DNA of 64,000 nt from JABURQ01 sp029243145 (GCA_965660145.1 CBFHYX010000013.1:1-64000), one strand, 5' to 3'; shown: positions 38,010 through 47,200, counted from the stretch's first letter. A program made the numbers and translations. Notes: generated by a model from the sequence alone, not told the origin.

Positions 38010-39725
38010 TTATTGTCTCTTTGCTGTGTTCGGTGGCGTTTCCATTTGCAGAGAATGACGGGGGATCAATTCCCAACAAGCAGGTTGCTTGGACTTCTCG
38101 GTTTTGTGGTATTTTTCGTCCTCGTTCGCCTTCATGATCGGTGTGATCGTTCCGTACTGTTTGAGTTCCTGTACCTGGTCATTTTTAACCACCACGATCA
38201 CGGAATGTTTACCGGCGATTTGTTCCCGGAAGTCCTTGGGGGACATTCTTTGAGAGAAATCCCAGTAATGCGGTCCGAGATAGTAGCTCCCAACAACACC
38301 CATCTTGTATCCAATGATGTCCTCTTCGGGAAATTTTTCTCTGACCTGTTGATTGAAAGTGACTTCATTTCGCTTGGGATCTCGCAGAGGCTGAATTTCG
38401 CCAAAGAAGATTATCACGAATGCCGTGTAACAAACTAGCAGACTCAACACTCCCGCTTTCTGACGTTGCAACCGGAATAGCCAAGCAACCGTTGAGCATC
38501 CAACCCCGACGACCATCACAGAAAATATCGCCGTCCATCTCGCTTCCGGCCATTGCTTGAGAACCAAAACGCTGAGAGTAATACCGCCGAAGACGTTCAA
38601 AATTGTGAGGCTGACCGCTTGTCGCGTCGACCATTGAAACGACAGCCAGCGATCTTGTACAAGACACGCCGATAATCTTCGTCCCGCAAGAATGGAGAGC
38701 ACTGGTACGAACGTCATGGCATAATTGGTGTGTTTGTCAGGCTGCAATGTGACCACAATCAAAGGCACCACAAACCAGACCCAGAGGAATCGTTCGCGAG
38801 CATCGTTTTCGTTCCAGGCACTGCGCCAACTATTTTTGAGCTCCAGTAGCCAAAGCGGCGTCCAGGGAAGTGTGATGAAGGGGATGTCGAGAACGTAAAA
38901 CCAAAGCGGTGTTGAGCCGAAAACTCCCAGCGCCCGGCCAATCGTTTCCTGTTGCCAGACTTCCCAGGCATTGGGACGTTTTGTGGAGACAACCCACGCC
39001 CAGATTCCGAAGGGCGCTAACCACAGAATCCAACCGACGGGATTGATCGTGTGAACGACGTCTTTCCAGCGTCCTTGAATCAACCAGAAAACACCAGCAA
39101 TGGCAAAAACAAATGCCGGGCCATAATAAAACTTCGCCAACGTCGAAAGACCCATCAAACTGAAGATCATTGTCCAACGGAGAAAACCCTGCTTCCACGT
39201 TTGACGAACTGGTTGTGTGGCGATGAGGTACAGCGCGGCAACATTCAGCAACGTCAAACACATATCCACTTCCGCTTTACGCGACCACAAGATGGCGTAA
39301 TAGCATGTGGCTTGTACAAAAGCAGTCAAGTATCCAACACTTCTGCCGTACCATTTTCCGGCCCACAGTCCCATCAAAGCGGACAATAAAACTGCGCAGA
39401 CCGCTGAGGGAAACCGGGCGGAGAACTCGTTAAACTCTCCCATCAAGTGAGCGCTGCCCGAGATCATCCAATAAATGAGGGGCGGTTTCCGCAACCTGGG
39501 ATGTCCGGCGTGGTACGGAACCACATGATCTCCTGTGAGATACATCTGACGCGCGGTTGAACTGGCAAACACTTCGTGCATCACGAATGACCGGTATTCG
39601 CTGATGCCGTAAAATAGGCAGATCAAAGCCATCAGACACAAAGCGATGATCACATTCCGTGAAAGGAACGGCTGTTCCTTCAATAGCGTGACTTCAGCGT
39701 TCGGATTTGAAACGGAGTCGTCCAT
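38010..39725 (-). CDS. Glycosyltransferase family 39-type membrane protein
   Basis: A 571-residue polytopic protein of the ArnT/PMT (GT-C) type that transfers a sugar from a polyprenyl-phosphate carrier to a lipid or protein outside the inner membrane. The first periplasmic loop has the expected acidic and Arg pattern (FVMHEVFASSTARQMYLTGD and PRLRKPPLIYWMISGSAHL). About 11-12 helices follow, then a soluble C-terminal part of some 130 residues. It ends 20 bases before glmS and starts after the family 2 glycosyltransferase, so the three may form one unit for cell-surface glycans. Confidence 0.85.
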   Translation of the reverse strand: MDDSVSNPNAEVTLLKEQPFLSRNVIIALCLMALICLFYGISEYRSFVMHEVFASSTARQMYLTGDHVVPYHAGHPRLRKPPLIYWMISGSAHLMGEFNEFSARFPSAVCAVLLSALMGLWAGKWYGRSVGYLTAFVQATCYYAILWSRKAEVDMCLTLLNVAALYLIATQPVRQTWKQGFLRWTMIFSLMGLSTLAKFYYGPAFVFAIAGVFWLIQGRWKDVVHTINPVGWILWLAPFGIWAWVVSTKRPNAWEVWQQETIGRALGVFGSTPLWFYVLDIPFITLPWTPLWLLELKNSWRSAWNENDARERFLWVWFVVPLIVVTLQPDKHTNYAMTFVPVLSILAGRRLSACLVQDRWLSFQWSTRQAVSLTILNVFGGITLSVLVLKQWPEARWTAIFSVMVVGVGCSTVAWLFRLQRQKAGVLSLLVCYTAFVIIFFGEIQPLRDPKRNEVTFNQQVREKFPEEDIIGYKMGVVGSYYLGPHYWDFSQRMSPKDFREQIAGKHSVIVVVKNDQVQELKQYGTITPIMKANEDEKYHKTEKSKQPACWELIPRHSLQMETPPNTAKRQ

Positions 39726-39782
39726 GAGTTTGACTTGAATCAGGCGGGCATCGAATCTGCATTGACGACCAATAAGAAATGA

Positions 39783-40778
39783 CTATGCGGCTTTGTGAAA
39801 AGTCTGTGGGAACGTCTCGGTGGATGCTGAGTCGAAGTTCACAGTGTTACGGATGGCAAACGGTGGCCTGACATCATTGGAGAAATAGATTCTGGCTCCC
39901 ATTTCTCCCAGCATTCCCAGAACGAAAAATTGAACCGAAACCATGCCGGAGAAAACCGCCAAGGTAAACAGCGGATTCCCGGTCATGTCGGCTTGTTGAA
40001 TCAATTTCATTCCGATGGTGGTGAGTCCCGACAGACCACTCACAATCAGGCATGCCAGTCCAGCGGTTCCAAACAAACGCATTGGGCTAATCATATATTG
40101 AATCAGGAATTTGACAGTGATCAGATCTAATAGCACACGAAAGACACGTCCGATCCCATATTTACTGACTCCAAATCGCCGAGGATGGTGATGCGTCACA
40201 ACTTCGACGCACTTCGCACCGCGCCAGGCTGCAAGAATAGGTATGAAGCGATGCATTTCGCCATACAGTTCGATTTCTTTCGCCACTTCACTACGAATCG
40301 CTTTCAGCGTGCAGCCAAGATCGCGAACCGGAAAACCGGTCACTTTTGAAATCAACCAGTTCGCACATTTCGAAGGGAGTTTGCGATTGATGAATGTGTC
40401 CTGACGATGCTTTCGCCAACCATGCACCAGGTCATAGCCTTCTTCGATTTTCGCCAACATCATCGGAATGTCGGTGGGATCATTCTGTAAGTCGCCATCC
40501 ATTGTGATAATGACATCTTTCGAGGCATATTGAATCCCGGCTCCCATTGCGGCCGATTGACCGAAATTGCCACGAAACTGAACAATCTTGACGGCATGAT
40601 CTTTTTCAGCCAGTTGATTCAGTTTGGTCAACGAATGATCGGTGGAACCATCATCCACAAAGATGATTTCGTAGTCCCGTTCGGTCGGAGGTAAGACACG
40701 ATCCAACGCCTCATACATTAAAGGGACATTTTCTTCTTCGTTGTAAATAGGGACAACGACCGAGACGCTTAACGACAT
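39783..40778 (-). CDS. Glycosyltransferase family 2, polyprenyl-phosphate type
   Basis: A 331-residue enzyme with an N-terminal GT-A domain (VVPIYNEEENVPLMYEAL at the start, VDDGSTD and TMDGDLQNDP for the metal and nucleotide-sugar site, QDTFINR later) and two C-terminal membrane helices (about 235-300). This is the dolichyl/undecaprenyl-phosphate sugar synthase layout (DPM1, ArnC, GtrB). It would charge the carrier used by the adjacent GT-C transferase. The ATG at 40778 is used because it begins the Rossmann strand; the frame goes on to 40811. Confidence 0.9.
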   Translation of the reverse strand: MSLSVSVVVPIYNEEENVPLMYEALDRVLPPTERDYEIIFVDDGSTDHSLTKLNQLAEKDHAVKIVQFRGNFGQSAAMGAGIQYASKDVIITMDGDLQNDPTDIPMMLAKIEEGYDLVHGWRKHRQDTFINRKLPSKCANWLISKVTGFPVRDLGCTLKAIRSEVAKEIELYGEMHRFIPILAAWRGAKCVEVVTHHHPRRFGVSKYGIGRVFRVLLDLITVKFLIQYMISPMRLFGTAGLACLIVSGLSGLTTIGMKLIQQADMTGNPLFTLAVFSGMVSVQFFVLGMLGEMGARIYFSNDVRPPFAIRNTVNFDSASTETFPQTFHKAA

Positions 40779-41001
40779 TTGAGGAATCCTTTCCTCCGGG
40801 AAAAACCGCACTTCTGCGGTACTGGTGATTGATCAGGTGCGGAAGTTTCCCAGATTATTGTCAATTCGTCTAGACAGAATCCGACTCTTTTTCTGATTTC
40901 ATATAAGCTATAAACCACAACAACTAAACAGCTTACGACATAACAACTCGCGATGACCATCTATCCTTTCCCTCTCTGCGTAGAATCGGCAAGATAATGG
41001 C

Positions 41002-41943
41002 ATGAGCACAAATTTCACCACTCGGCTGCACGCCGCCATCAAACATAAGAAAACGCCAGCATTAGTTGGCATTGATCCCCGGTTTGAATTTCTCCCTGAC
41101 GAGTTGCAAGAAAAGGCAATTTCCTCGGGCAAAGACCCGTGGACTGCCAAAGCCGAGGCGTTTGCGGAGTTTGGTTGCCGCTTGATTGATGTCGTGGCAC
41201 CCCTCGTCCCTGCAGTCAAACCCCAAGCCGCGTTTTTTGAAGAACTCGGCCCCGCGGGAACAACGGCATTAGCAGAAGTGATGCAACATGCTCGGAAGTC
41301 CGGCTTAATTGTGATTTGCGACGGCAAACGAGGAGATATCGGTTCGACAGCCGAAGCCTATGCCCGCGCTTATCTCGCCGGTGCGGATGCATCAGCGGCT
41401 CCTTGGGGGGCCGATTGCCTGACCGTCAATCCGTATCTGGGAGCCGACACTCTCGAACCGTTCGTCAAAGTGTGTCAGGAACGCGGTGCGGGGATTTATG
41501 TTCTGGTCCGCACAAGCAATCCTGGATCGGGCGAATTTCAGGATCGAGAATCAGGCGGAAAAAAATTGTTCGAACATGTCGCCAAAGTCGTTGAAGATTT
41601 GGCGCAACGTACCTGCGACAATGATTGGGGGGCTGTCGGTGCGGTTGTGGGAGCCACATATCCTGAAGAGCTCGAACAGTTAAGAGCCGCCATGCCTCAT
41701 ACACCTTTGTTAGTTCCGGGATACGGTTCGCAAGGTGGTACGGCTGCCGATGTTGCTGCGGCATTTGATTCCGACGGATTAGGGGCGGTCGTGAACAGTT
41801 CTCGCGGCATCAACTTTGCATTTCGATCCGACAACTACAAAGATCAATTTGCTCCGCACGAATGGGAACGGGCGATTGAACAGGCGACTCACGATATGAT
41901 TGCAGATCTTGCCCAACACACTCCCGCCGGCAAACTTCAATAA
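41002..41943 (+). CDS. pyrF: Orotidine 5'-phosphate decarboxylase
   Basis: A 313-residue enzyme that makes UMP in pyrimidine synthesis, of the longer subfamily 2. The active-site Lys/Asp array is CDGKRGDIG at about 110-118, preceded by PQAAFFEELG and followed by VNPYLGADTLEPF; the phosphate-binding GYGSQGG is near residue 240. No signal peptide; cytosolic. The start ATG at 41002 is the first in frame. It begins an apparent plus-strand run with aroE (30 bases downstream). Confidence 0.94.
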   Translation: MSTNFTTRLHAAIKHKKTPALVGIDPRFEFLPDELQEKAISSGKDPWTAKAEAFAEFGCRLIDVVAPLVPAVKPQAAFFEELGPAGTTALAEVMQHARKSGLIVICDGKRGDIGSTAEAYARAYLAGADASAAPWGADCLTVNPYLGADTLEPFVKVCQERGAGIYVLVRTSNPGSGEFQDRESGGKKLFEHVAKVVEDLAQRTCDNDWGAVGAVVGATYPEELEQLRAAMPHTPLLVPGYGSQGGTAADVAAAFDSDGLGAVVNSSRGINFAFRSDNYKDQFAPHEWERAIEQATHDMIADLAQHTPAGKLQ

Positions 41944-41973
41944 CACTCGCTCGACTCGATTCAGGAATCACTC

Positions 41974-42834
41974 ATGGCAGAACTTAATTTCCAACAGGAA
42001 CTGACTGGCTGTTTTGGTCAACCAGTTTCCGAAAATCCCACTCAGGTCATGATTGAAGCCGCCTATCGCCATCACAATCTTGATTGGCGATACCTGACAA
42101 TCGAAGTCGCACCCGAAAATTTGCAAGCCGCCGTGGAAGGCGCAAAAGCCATGGGATTCAAAGGCTTCAATTGCACGATCCCGCATAAGGTGGCCGTGAT
42201 TCAATATCTCGATGGGTTGGGAGAGTCGGCATCGGTCATGGAAGCCGTGAATTGTGTGGTTCGCCGTGACGGACAATTGATCGGCGAAAATACAGACGGC
42301 AAGGGATTTGTGGAATCGCTTTCTGAATTGACTGACCCTAAAGGGAAAAACATTGTGATGTTCGGAGCTGGCGGTGCAGCACGAGCGATCGGAGTGGAAG
42401 TCGCGCTAGCGGGAGCCTCAACAGTCACGGTCGTCAATCGGTCCACGGAACGTGGAGAAGGTCTCGTCAACTTGCTCAACGAACGAACCGATATGAAAGC
42501 GTCATTCGTCCCTTGGGACGGCCCCTTTTCTATTCCCGCTGGAACAGACGTTGTGATTAACGCGACCTCGATTGGTTTGTTCCCTGATGTTGATGCACGG
42601 CTTGAAATCAATTTCGACACGCTAACCTCTGCAATGGTGGTTGCCGATGTGATCCCCAATCCCCCGGAAACGCATTTGGTGAAAACAGCTCGCGACTTGG
42701 GTTGCCCCACTATCGATGGACTCGGAATGCTCGTGAATCAGGGTGTCATCGGGATCAAATACTGGACCGGTGTTGATCCTGACCCCTCCGTGATGCGAGC
42801 CGCATTAGAAGCCGTCTTTTCGGATTTGGAATAA
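41974..42834 (+). CDS. aroE: Shikimate dehydrogenase
   Basis: A 286-residue NADPH-dependent enzyme reducing 3-dehydroshikimate in aromatic amino-acid synthesis. The catalytic lysine is in NCTIPHK (about 69-75), the aspartate in GENTDGKGF (about 104-112), and the nucleotide-binding loop is FGAGGAARA (about 127-135), all intact. Where the family has the shikimate carboxylate-binding HSxSP motif near residue 14, this protein has GQPVSENPTQ, so both serines are altered. Some planctomycetes appear to share this form, which suggests a lineage variant. It follows pyrF by 30 bases. Confidence 0.87.
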   Translation: MAELNFQQELTGCFGQPVSENPTQVMIEAAYRHHNLDWRYLTIEVAPENLQAAVEGAKAMGFKGFNCTIPHKVAVIQYLDGLGESASVMEAVNCVVRRDGQLIGENTDGKGFVESLSELTDPKGKNIVMFGAGGAARAIGVEVALAGASTVTVVNRSTERGEGLVNLLNERTDMKASFVPWDGPFSIPAGTDVVINATSIGLFPDVDARLEINFDTLTSAMVVADVIPNPPETHLVKTARDLGCPTIDGLGMLVNQGVIGIKYWTGVDPDPSVMRAALEAVFSDLE

Positions 42835-42989
42835 TCGAACTCGCGAAGAACTCTCTTCACTCAAGTTCAACGACTTTCCCATTCGATGACTGTTTCTCGG
42901 TACGGCAGCTTCTATAATCAATTTCACGAGGCTGACGATTTTTCAAGCCGTCCATCAAATCCCATCCTTTCAACAAACGGCGTCTCCCG

Positions 42990-44402
42990 TTGCCGGATGC
43001 GACCAAAACAACCCGAACGACTGATCCACTCCAATGGGAATTGGCGGCGGAATCGATCACGGTCCGCATTCGCTGGTTTGGCTTGTGTGTGGGATATGTG
43101 TTGGTCAACTTTGCGGGACGAGAAACGAATCAACCGTACCTGAACAGCATTTTGACACTGGGCGCGATCTTCGCTCTGCTCGATTCTTGGTGGAGTGTTC
43201 GAGGTCGGGTGTTCCTGAAAGAGTGGCCGTTGCTCATTTCCGGGATGGAAGCGGTCTTCATTTCGCTGTTGTGTTATTTCGATGATGGTCTGAATAGCCC
43301 GTTTCGATTCTATTATTTTCTCTCGGTGCTCGTTTGTGCGATGCGTCATTCTGCGTGGATTACTTACTCCACGCTGTCGTTGCATGCCATCGGGTACACC
43401 GTCTTGGTTTTGAATTACGCCTCGCTCACGGGCAATCATCTCAGTTCGTTTGTACTCACACAAGTTTTTCTCATCTGGGTGACGTGGGCGAGTACGGAAC
43501 TTGCCAATCTTGTGAAAACAGCCACCAAAAGACTTTCCGAATTAAACCTCGAACTCCAAAAGAATCAGGCGACGCTCGAAGAACGTATTGATGAGAGAAC
43601 GCAAGAACTTCAAGAGTCACAAGCGTTTCTCGTGCAACAAGAAAAACAAGCCGCGTTCGGACTCCTTGCCGCCGGCATCGCGCATGAAGTTGGTAATCCC
43701 TTAGCAGCCATCAGTTCTCTCGTACAGTTGCTCAATCGCCGAGAGCTGGATGAAGAGACGCGAGAGAAGCTTTCTCTGGTGGACGATCAGCTCCGACGCA
43801 TTCAAAGAACGCTACGCGAACTGGTCGATTTCAGCCGTCCGGCGAATCTCGAACGACAAAAGTGCGATGTCCATGAAATGATCAATGCGGCATTGAACAT
43901 TGCAAAATACTACAAACGCCGTAAAGGGAAACTCATTGAAACCCATTACGCTGAAGATCTCCCTCAATTGATGACGATCCGCGATCAATTGATTCAGGTC
44001 TTCTTGAATCTAATACTAAATGCCTTGGAAGCCACGGAGGAAGGCACCACCTTTTCCATCACCACAGATCTCACCGAACAGCAGGAAATTCGCATTGTGT
44101 TTCAGGATGAGGGACACGGTATCGATCCTGAGAATGTTGAAAAATTATTCAAACCGTATTTCACGACGAAAGAGACCGGAACGGGTTTGGGGTTATTTGT
44201 TTGCCAGAATATCATTTCTGAAACCTGTCATGGACGGCTCGAACTGACTGAATCGAATCCGGCAGGGACGTGTTTCACGGTTTATTTACCGGTGAATATG
44301 AAATCAATGAATGCGGAACAGGCCAACTCCCTTGAGGAATCCGCAGCCACGGATGACAATATCGACTCTCAATCCCAATCTGGTTCCTCACGATCACTAT
44401 GA
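42990..44402 (+). CDS. Membrane sensor histidine kinase, NtrB-like
   Basis: A 470-residue sensor kinase. About five hydrophobic helices (30-170) form the sensor part without a recognised periplasmic domain. A coiled coil follows (about 178-215, LSELNLELQKNQATLEER). The phosphorylated His232 lies in AAGIAHEVGNPLAAI. The ATP-binding domain has an N box (QVFLNLILNALEA), a G1 box (DEGHGIDPE), an F box and a G2 box (TGTGLGLFVCQN). The start is a TTG at 42990; no earlier ATG is in frame before the first helix. Its stop overlaps the start of the response regulator by four bases, a clear partner pair. Confidence 0.87.
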   Translation: MPDATKTTRTTDPLQWELAAESITVRIRWFGLCVGYVLVNFAGRETNQPYLNSILTLGAIFALLDSWWSVRGRVFLKEWPLLISGMEAVFISLLCYFDDGLNSPFRFYYFLSVLVCAMRHSAWITYSTLSLHAIGYTVLVLNYASLTGNHLSSFVLTQVFLIWVTWASTELANLVKTATKRLSELNLELQKNQATLEERIDERTQELQESQAFLVQQEKQAAFGLLAAGIAHEVGNPLAAISSLVQLLNRRELDEETREKLSLVDDQLRRIQRTLRELVDFSRPANLERQKCDVHEMINAALNIAKYYKRRKGKLIETHYAEDLPQLMTIRDQLIQVFLNLILNALEATEEGTTFSITTDLTEQQEIRIVFQDEGHGIDPENVEKLFKPYFTTKETGTGLGLFVCQNIISETCHGRLELTESNPAGTCFTVYLPVNMKSMNAEQANSLEESAATDDNIDSQSQSGSSRSL

Positions 44403-45745
44403 CACGCTCTATCCTCCTCGTCGAAGACGAAGAAATTATTCGCAAGTCGCTCTCTGAATATCTCAGTGGAGAGGGTTACTTTCTGACCTCGGCCGGAACC
44501 GTGGAAGAGGCTCTCGAACTCGCCCGCAAACAGGATTTTGATGTCGCCATTTGTGACGTCCAACTTCCCGATGGGGACGGCGTGCAACTACTCACACGCA
44601 TGCGACAAATCAACTCCGGGATGTTCGGCTTGATCATCACGGCCTATGCAACGGTCGAAAATGCGGTCGAAGCCTTCAAAGCCGGCGCGTTCGATTATCT
44701 CGTCAAACCGGTCATCTTTGAAGACCTACATAATAAACTCGAACGAATGTTCGAATACAAAAACCTGGCTCGCGAAAATATTCAACTCCGTCGCGAACTG
44801 ACCGTCCGAGAAGACTTCGATAAAATCGTGGGCTCCTCAAAAACGATCAAAGATCTGCAAACGATGATCCACAAGGTCGCCGCCACCAATTCCAACATTT
44901 TGCTCGACGGTGAGACCGGCACCGGAAAAGAACTTGCCGCGCGTGCCGTTCATCTGGCCGGTCCTAAAAAGAACGAACGCTTCCTCGCCGCCAATTGTGG
45001 CTCGCGACCCATTGAGTTTCTGGAAACGCAACTCTTTGGTTCGGTCTCGGTCGGCGCGAATGGAGAGACCCAGGTTCAACCGGGCATCTTCCGCAATGTG
45101 GGCGAAGGGACCGTCTTTCTCGATGAGATTTCGGAACTGCCGACGGGAATCCAAGCCGAACTTCTTCGCGCCATCGAATATCAGGAAATCATTCCCGTGG
45201 GTGGCAGCGAAGCCGTCCAGGTCAAAGCGAGGATCATCGCCTCGACCACCAAAGATTTAATGCGAGAAGTGGCCGACGGACGATTCCAGGAAGACCTCTT
45301 CTATCGACTGGATGGCGTCAAAATTCGTATCCCGCCGTTACGCGAACGTTTGGATGATATCCCCGAATTGGTGGAGTTCTTCGTCTCCAAACATTCACAA
45401 GCGATGGGCAAACGAGTGAGCGCGGCTTCCTCCGAAACGGTTCGCATTCTGATGTCGGCCCAATGGAAAGGGAATGTCAGGCAACTCGACAATGCGATCG
45501 AACGTGCCGTCATGATGTGTGAAGAAGACCAGATTCAACCGAACGATCTGCCGCCCGACTTGCTCGGCGTCTCTCAACCACTTCCCGACACCGACGACCT
45601 GCGATCAGCCTTGCGACATTACGAGCGGTTACACATTCAGCGAGTCTTACGGCAATGGCCCGATAAACGAGAAGCCGCCAAGCGTCTCAAGATGGGCCTC
45701 TCCAGTTTGTATCGGAAAATCGAAGAACTCGGCTTGGATCTTTGA
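44399..45745 (+). CDS. NtrC-type response regulator lacking the GAFTGA motif
   Basis: A 448-residue regulator with receiver, AAA+ and DNA-binding parts. The receiver has Asp53 as phospho-acceptor (ICDVQLPDGDG), Thr81 and Lys103. The AAA+ part has Walker A GETGTGKE (171-178), Walker B GTVFLDE (237-243), the sensor loop STTKD and EDLFYRLDGVKIRIPPLRERLDD. A Fis-type helix-turn-helix closes the protein (EAAKRLKMGLSSLYRKIEEL). The loop that contacts sigma-54, normally GAFTGA after ELFGHEK, reads FGSVSVGANGETQVQPG (about 213-229), so sigma-54 activation is doubtful. It overlaps the kinase gene (ATGA) and is co-translated. Confidence 0.9.
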   Translation: MTRSILLVEDEEIIRKSLSEYLSGEGYFLTSAGTVEEALELARKQDFDVAICDVQLPDGDGVQLLTRMRQINSGMFGLIITAYATVENAVEAFKAGAFDYLVKPVIFEDLHNKLERMFEYKNLARENIQLRRELTVREDFDKIVGSSKTIKDLQTMIHKVAATNSNILLDGETGTGKELAARAVHLAGPKKNERFLAANCGSRPIEFLETQLFGSVSVGANGETQVQPGIFRNVGEGTVFLDEISELPTGIQAELLRAIEYQEIIPVGGSEAVQVKARIIASTTKDLMREVADGRFQEDLFYRLDGVKIRIPPLRERLDDIPELVEFFVSKHSQAMGKRVSAASSETVRILMSAQWKGNVRQLDNAIERAVMMCEEDQIQPNDLPPDLLGVSQPLPDTDDLRSALRHYERLHIQRVLRQWPDKREAAKRLKMGLSSLYRKIEELGLDL

Positions 45746-45790
45746 TTTCATTCATCTCAAACTCAAACACTCAACGCCCTTTTCAAGATG

Positions 45791-45835
45791 TCAAGATTCG
45801 GTGAATGGGGGACACACCTCGACCGAATCTTGACC
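45791..45835 (+). repeat. 13-bp inverted repeat with iterated CGAATCTT downstream
   Basis: Perfect 13-base arms (45791-45803 and 45823-45835) around a 19-base loop, 45 bases after the regulator stop. The CCGAATCTT unit occurs again at about 45857 and 45869, spaced 12-33 bases apart. No T-tract follows. It could be a transcript end structure or a set of protein-binding sites for the neighbouring regulator. Confidence 0.6.
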
Positions 45836-46053
45836 AAATGTTGAATCAAATCTTCCCGAATCTTGATTCCGAATCTTCCATACTCTTGAGCAAGTTGTTG
45901 GCTCTCATTGGTTTACGCTGATGACCTTGTTTTAGAGAGACATCGCTTTTTCTATGGACTGATTTTCCACGTCACGCAAGATCGCCTCCTTTCTCACGTT
46001 GCAGCGGTCGTCATTCTTCAACACGCGATTCGTTTTTTGAGCCGCTTGTGAGC

Positions 46054-46082
46054 ATGCTCACCCCGCTTTGCGGTGAGAGCAT
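46054..46082. repeat. Imperfect palindrome, GCTCACC...GGTGAG type
   Basis: Arms ATGCTCACC and GGTGAGAGCAT pair with a two-base bulge around CCGCTTTG. The same core (CATGCTC...GAGCATG) recurs at 52965, 53437 and, as CATGCCC...GGGCATG, at 47497, so it is a dispersed repeat. Confidence 0.55.
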
Positions 46083-46228
46083 TGCACTCAACTCTCATAA
46101 ACCGGTTGTCATGACGTTCAAATTGCCAAAGATCGAGTCGCCTGTCGGCGAACTACGAACGCTAACTCTGGTAGCGCTAGTTTGGCAAGACGAGTTTGAG
46201 AGATCAATAATGAAACGCAAAGCCGTAA

Positions 46229-46264
46229 GTCGGATTAGCCGAGCAAAGCGAGCCGTAACCCGAC
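46229..46264. repeat. REP-like imperfect palindrome
   Basis: A 36-base element beginning GTCGGATTAGCC and ending CCGTAACCCGAC. The outer GTCGG/CCGAC arms pair, with TTA/TAA behind them. This is the form of the common GTCGGATTA...TAATCCGAC intergenic elements of many bacteria. No transposase is nearby. Confidence 0.55.
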
Positions 46265-46360
46265 AACTCAGTTCGATGTTCATTTGCTTGTGACATCCAT
46301 CGAACAATTCCTACCGAAACAGCAATCCGGGCGCTGGCGAGTCGGAAGACGCGTTTCGTA

Positions 46361-46384
46361 GGTCATGCTCCCGCAAGACTTCCT
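46361..46384 (+). repeat. Left arm of a 24-bp inverted repeat
   Basis: The 24 bases starting GGTCATGCTCCCGCA are repeated in inverted orientation at 47554-47577 with one difference. The arms enclose 1.2 kb including the His-rich secreted protein gene. No transposase is present; the arms may be copies of a dispersed element. Confidence 0.7.
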
Positions 46385-46512
46385 GTTGAGAACTCAGCCA
46401 CAATAAACACGAGAAGACACGAGAAAATCCCTTTCTGATTTCTGGTGCTTCTTGTGGCCATCAAAAAGAGAACCGCGGATCACGCTGATGTCGCGGAGAA
46501 ATTTCAATATGA

Positions 46513-46637
46513 GTGGCTGGGGCTCTCACAGCCTGTCAATTCAGAATGACGTTCGATTGAGCATCGGGCGACCAATGAAGTCTGACCACCCATAGCCCCA
46601 GAAGCTCCGGCGAGAACCTCTTTCATCTGGGGCTATG
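46513..46637. repeat. Divergent copy of the GGCTGGGGCT...AGCCCCAG module
   Basis: Starts GTGGCTGGGGCTCT and contains CATAGCCCCAGA (46591-46602), which pairs perfectly over 12 bases with TCTGGGGCTATG (46626-46637) across a 23-base loop. The outer GTGGCTGGGGCT and the CATAGCCCCAG are shared with the two copies at 53 kb; the interior differs. Confidence 0.65.
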
Positions 46638-46909
46638 TTCGTGTTCAAGTGAAACATAGACAACACAAAAGACCTAATTATTCTGGACTGTCACTCTGAT
46701 AACGCCCCAGCCACCCAACACGTTTCTCACAAATCCTCTTGCTGCATTCCTAATCATCTCATCGATCACATTTCGGCGATCTTTTCCCTGTATTTCGAGC
46801 TCTTTTGATGATTGTGGCGTTTTTTCTCAGAAGTCCTGTAACAGTGCTCGCGTTCTCTCGCTGGGGAGGGTGTTCAACAACCCTCACCCACTTTTATGAA
46901 AAGAGAACG

Positions 46910-47200
46910 ATGAAAAACACAACCAAAGCCCTTGTCGCCCTGACTTTCGCCGCTTGCCTCGCCCTGACCGGAGTTGCCGAAGCCGGCAATCATCGTGGCA
47001 ACCACGGCGGTCATCATGGTGGAAACCACGGCCATCACAACAATCACGGTGGACATTACAACCACGGCCATAACCACGGTCATTGGAACCACTACCGCAA
47101 CAACTACCGATCAAACTACTACGGTTACGGTCAACGTCGCGGATACAACTACGGCTACTCGAACGGCCATTACAACTTTGGATGGAGGACTGGGCGATAA
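46910..47200 (+). CDS. His/Asn/Gly-rich secreted protein
   Basis: A 96-residue exported protein. The signal peptide (KALVALTFAACLALTGVAEA) is followed by a low-complexity stretch of Gly, His and Asn (GNHRGNHGGHHGGNHGHHNN), then a Tyr/Asn/Arg/Gly part (YYGYGQRRGYNYGYSNGHYN). About 19 histidines in 70 mature residues would bind Ni, Cu or Zn, or take part in envelope or stalk matrix, which is inference from composition. The ATG at 46910 begins the signal peptide and AAGAGAA lies upstream. Monocistronic and flanked by repeats. Confidence 0.7.
   Translation: MKNTTKALVALTFAACLALTGVAEAGNHRGNHGGHHGGNHGHHNNHGGHYNHGHNHGHWNHYRNNYRSNYYGYGQRRGYNYGYSNGHYNFGWRTGR

Larger units (their letters stand above)
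45746..46909. other. Repeat-rich intergenic region
   Basis: About 1.16 kb with no supported gene. It holds the downstream hairpin of the regulator operon, several imperfect palindromes, an AACCGCGGATCACGC-type element (about 46465-46500), a relative of the repeat module found at 53 kb, and one arm of an inverted repeat whose partner lies beyond the His-rich gene. Individual elements are listed separately. Frames in this stretch are short and lack protein character. Confidence 0.6.

Noticed and set aside
46884..47114. Minus-strand Cys/Gly-rich frame opposite the His-rich protein
   Set aside because: It is the shadow of the low-complexity coding sequence on the other strand.
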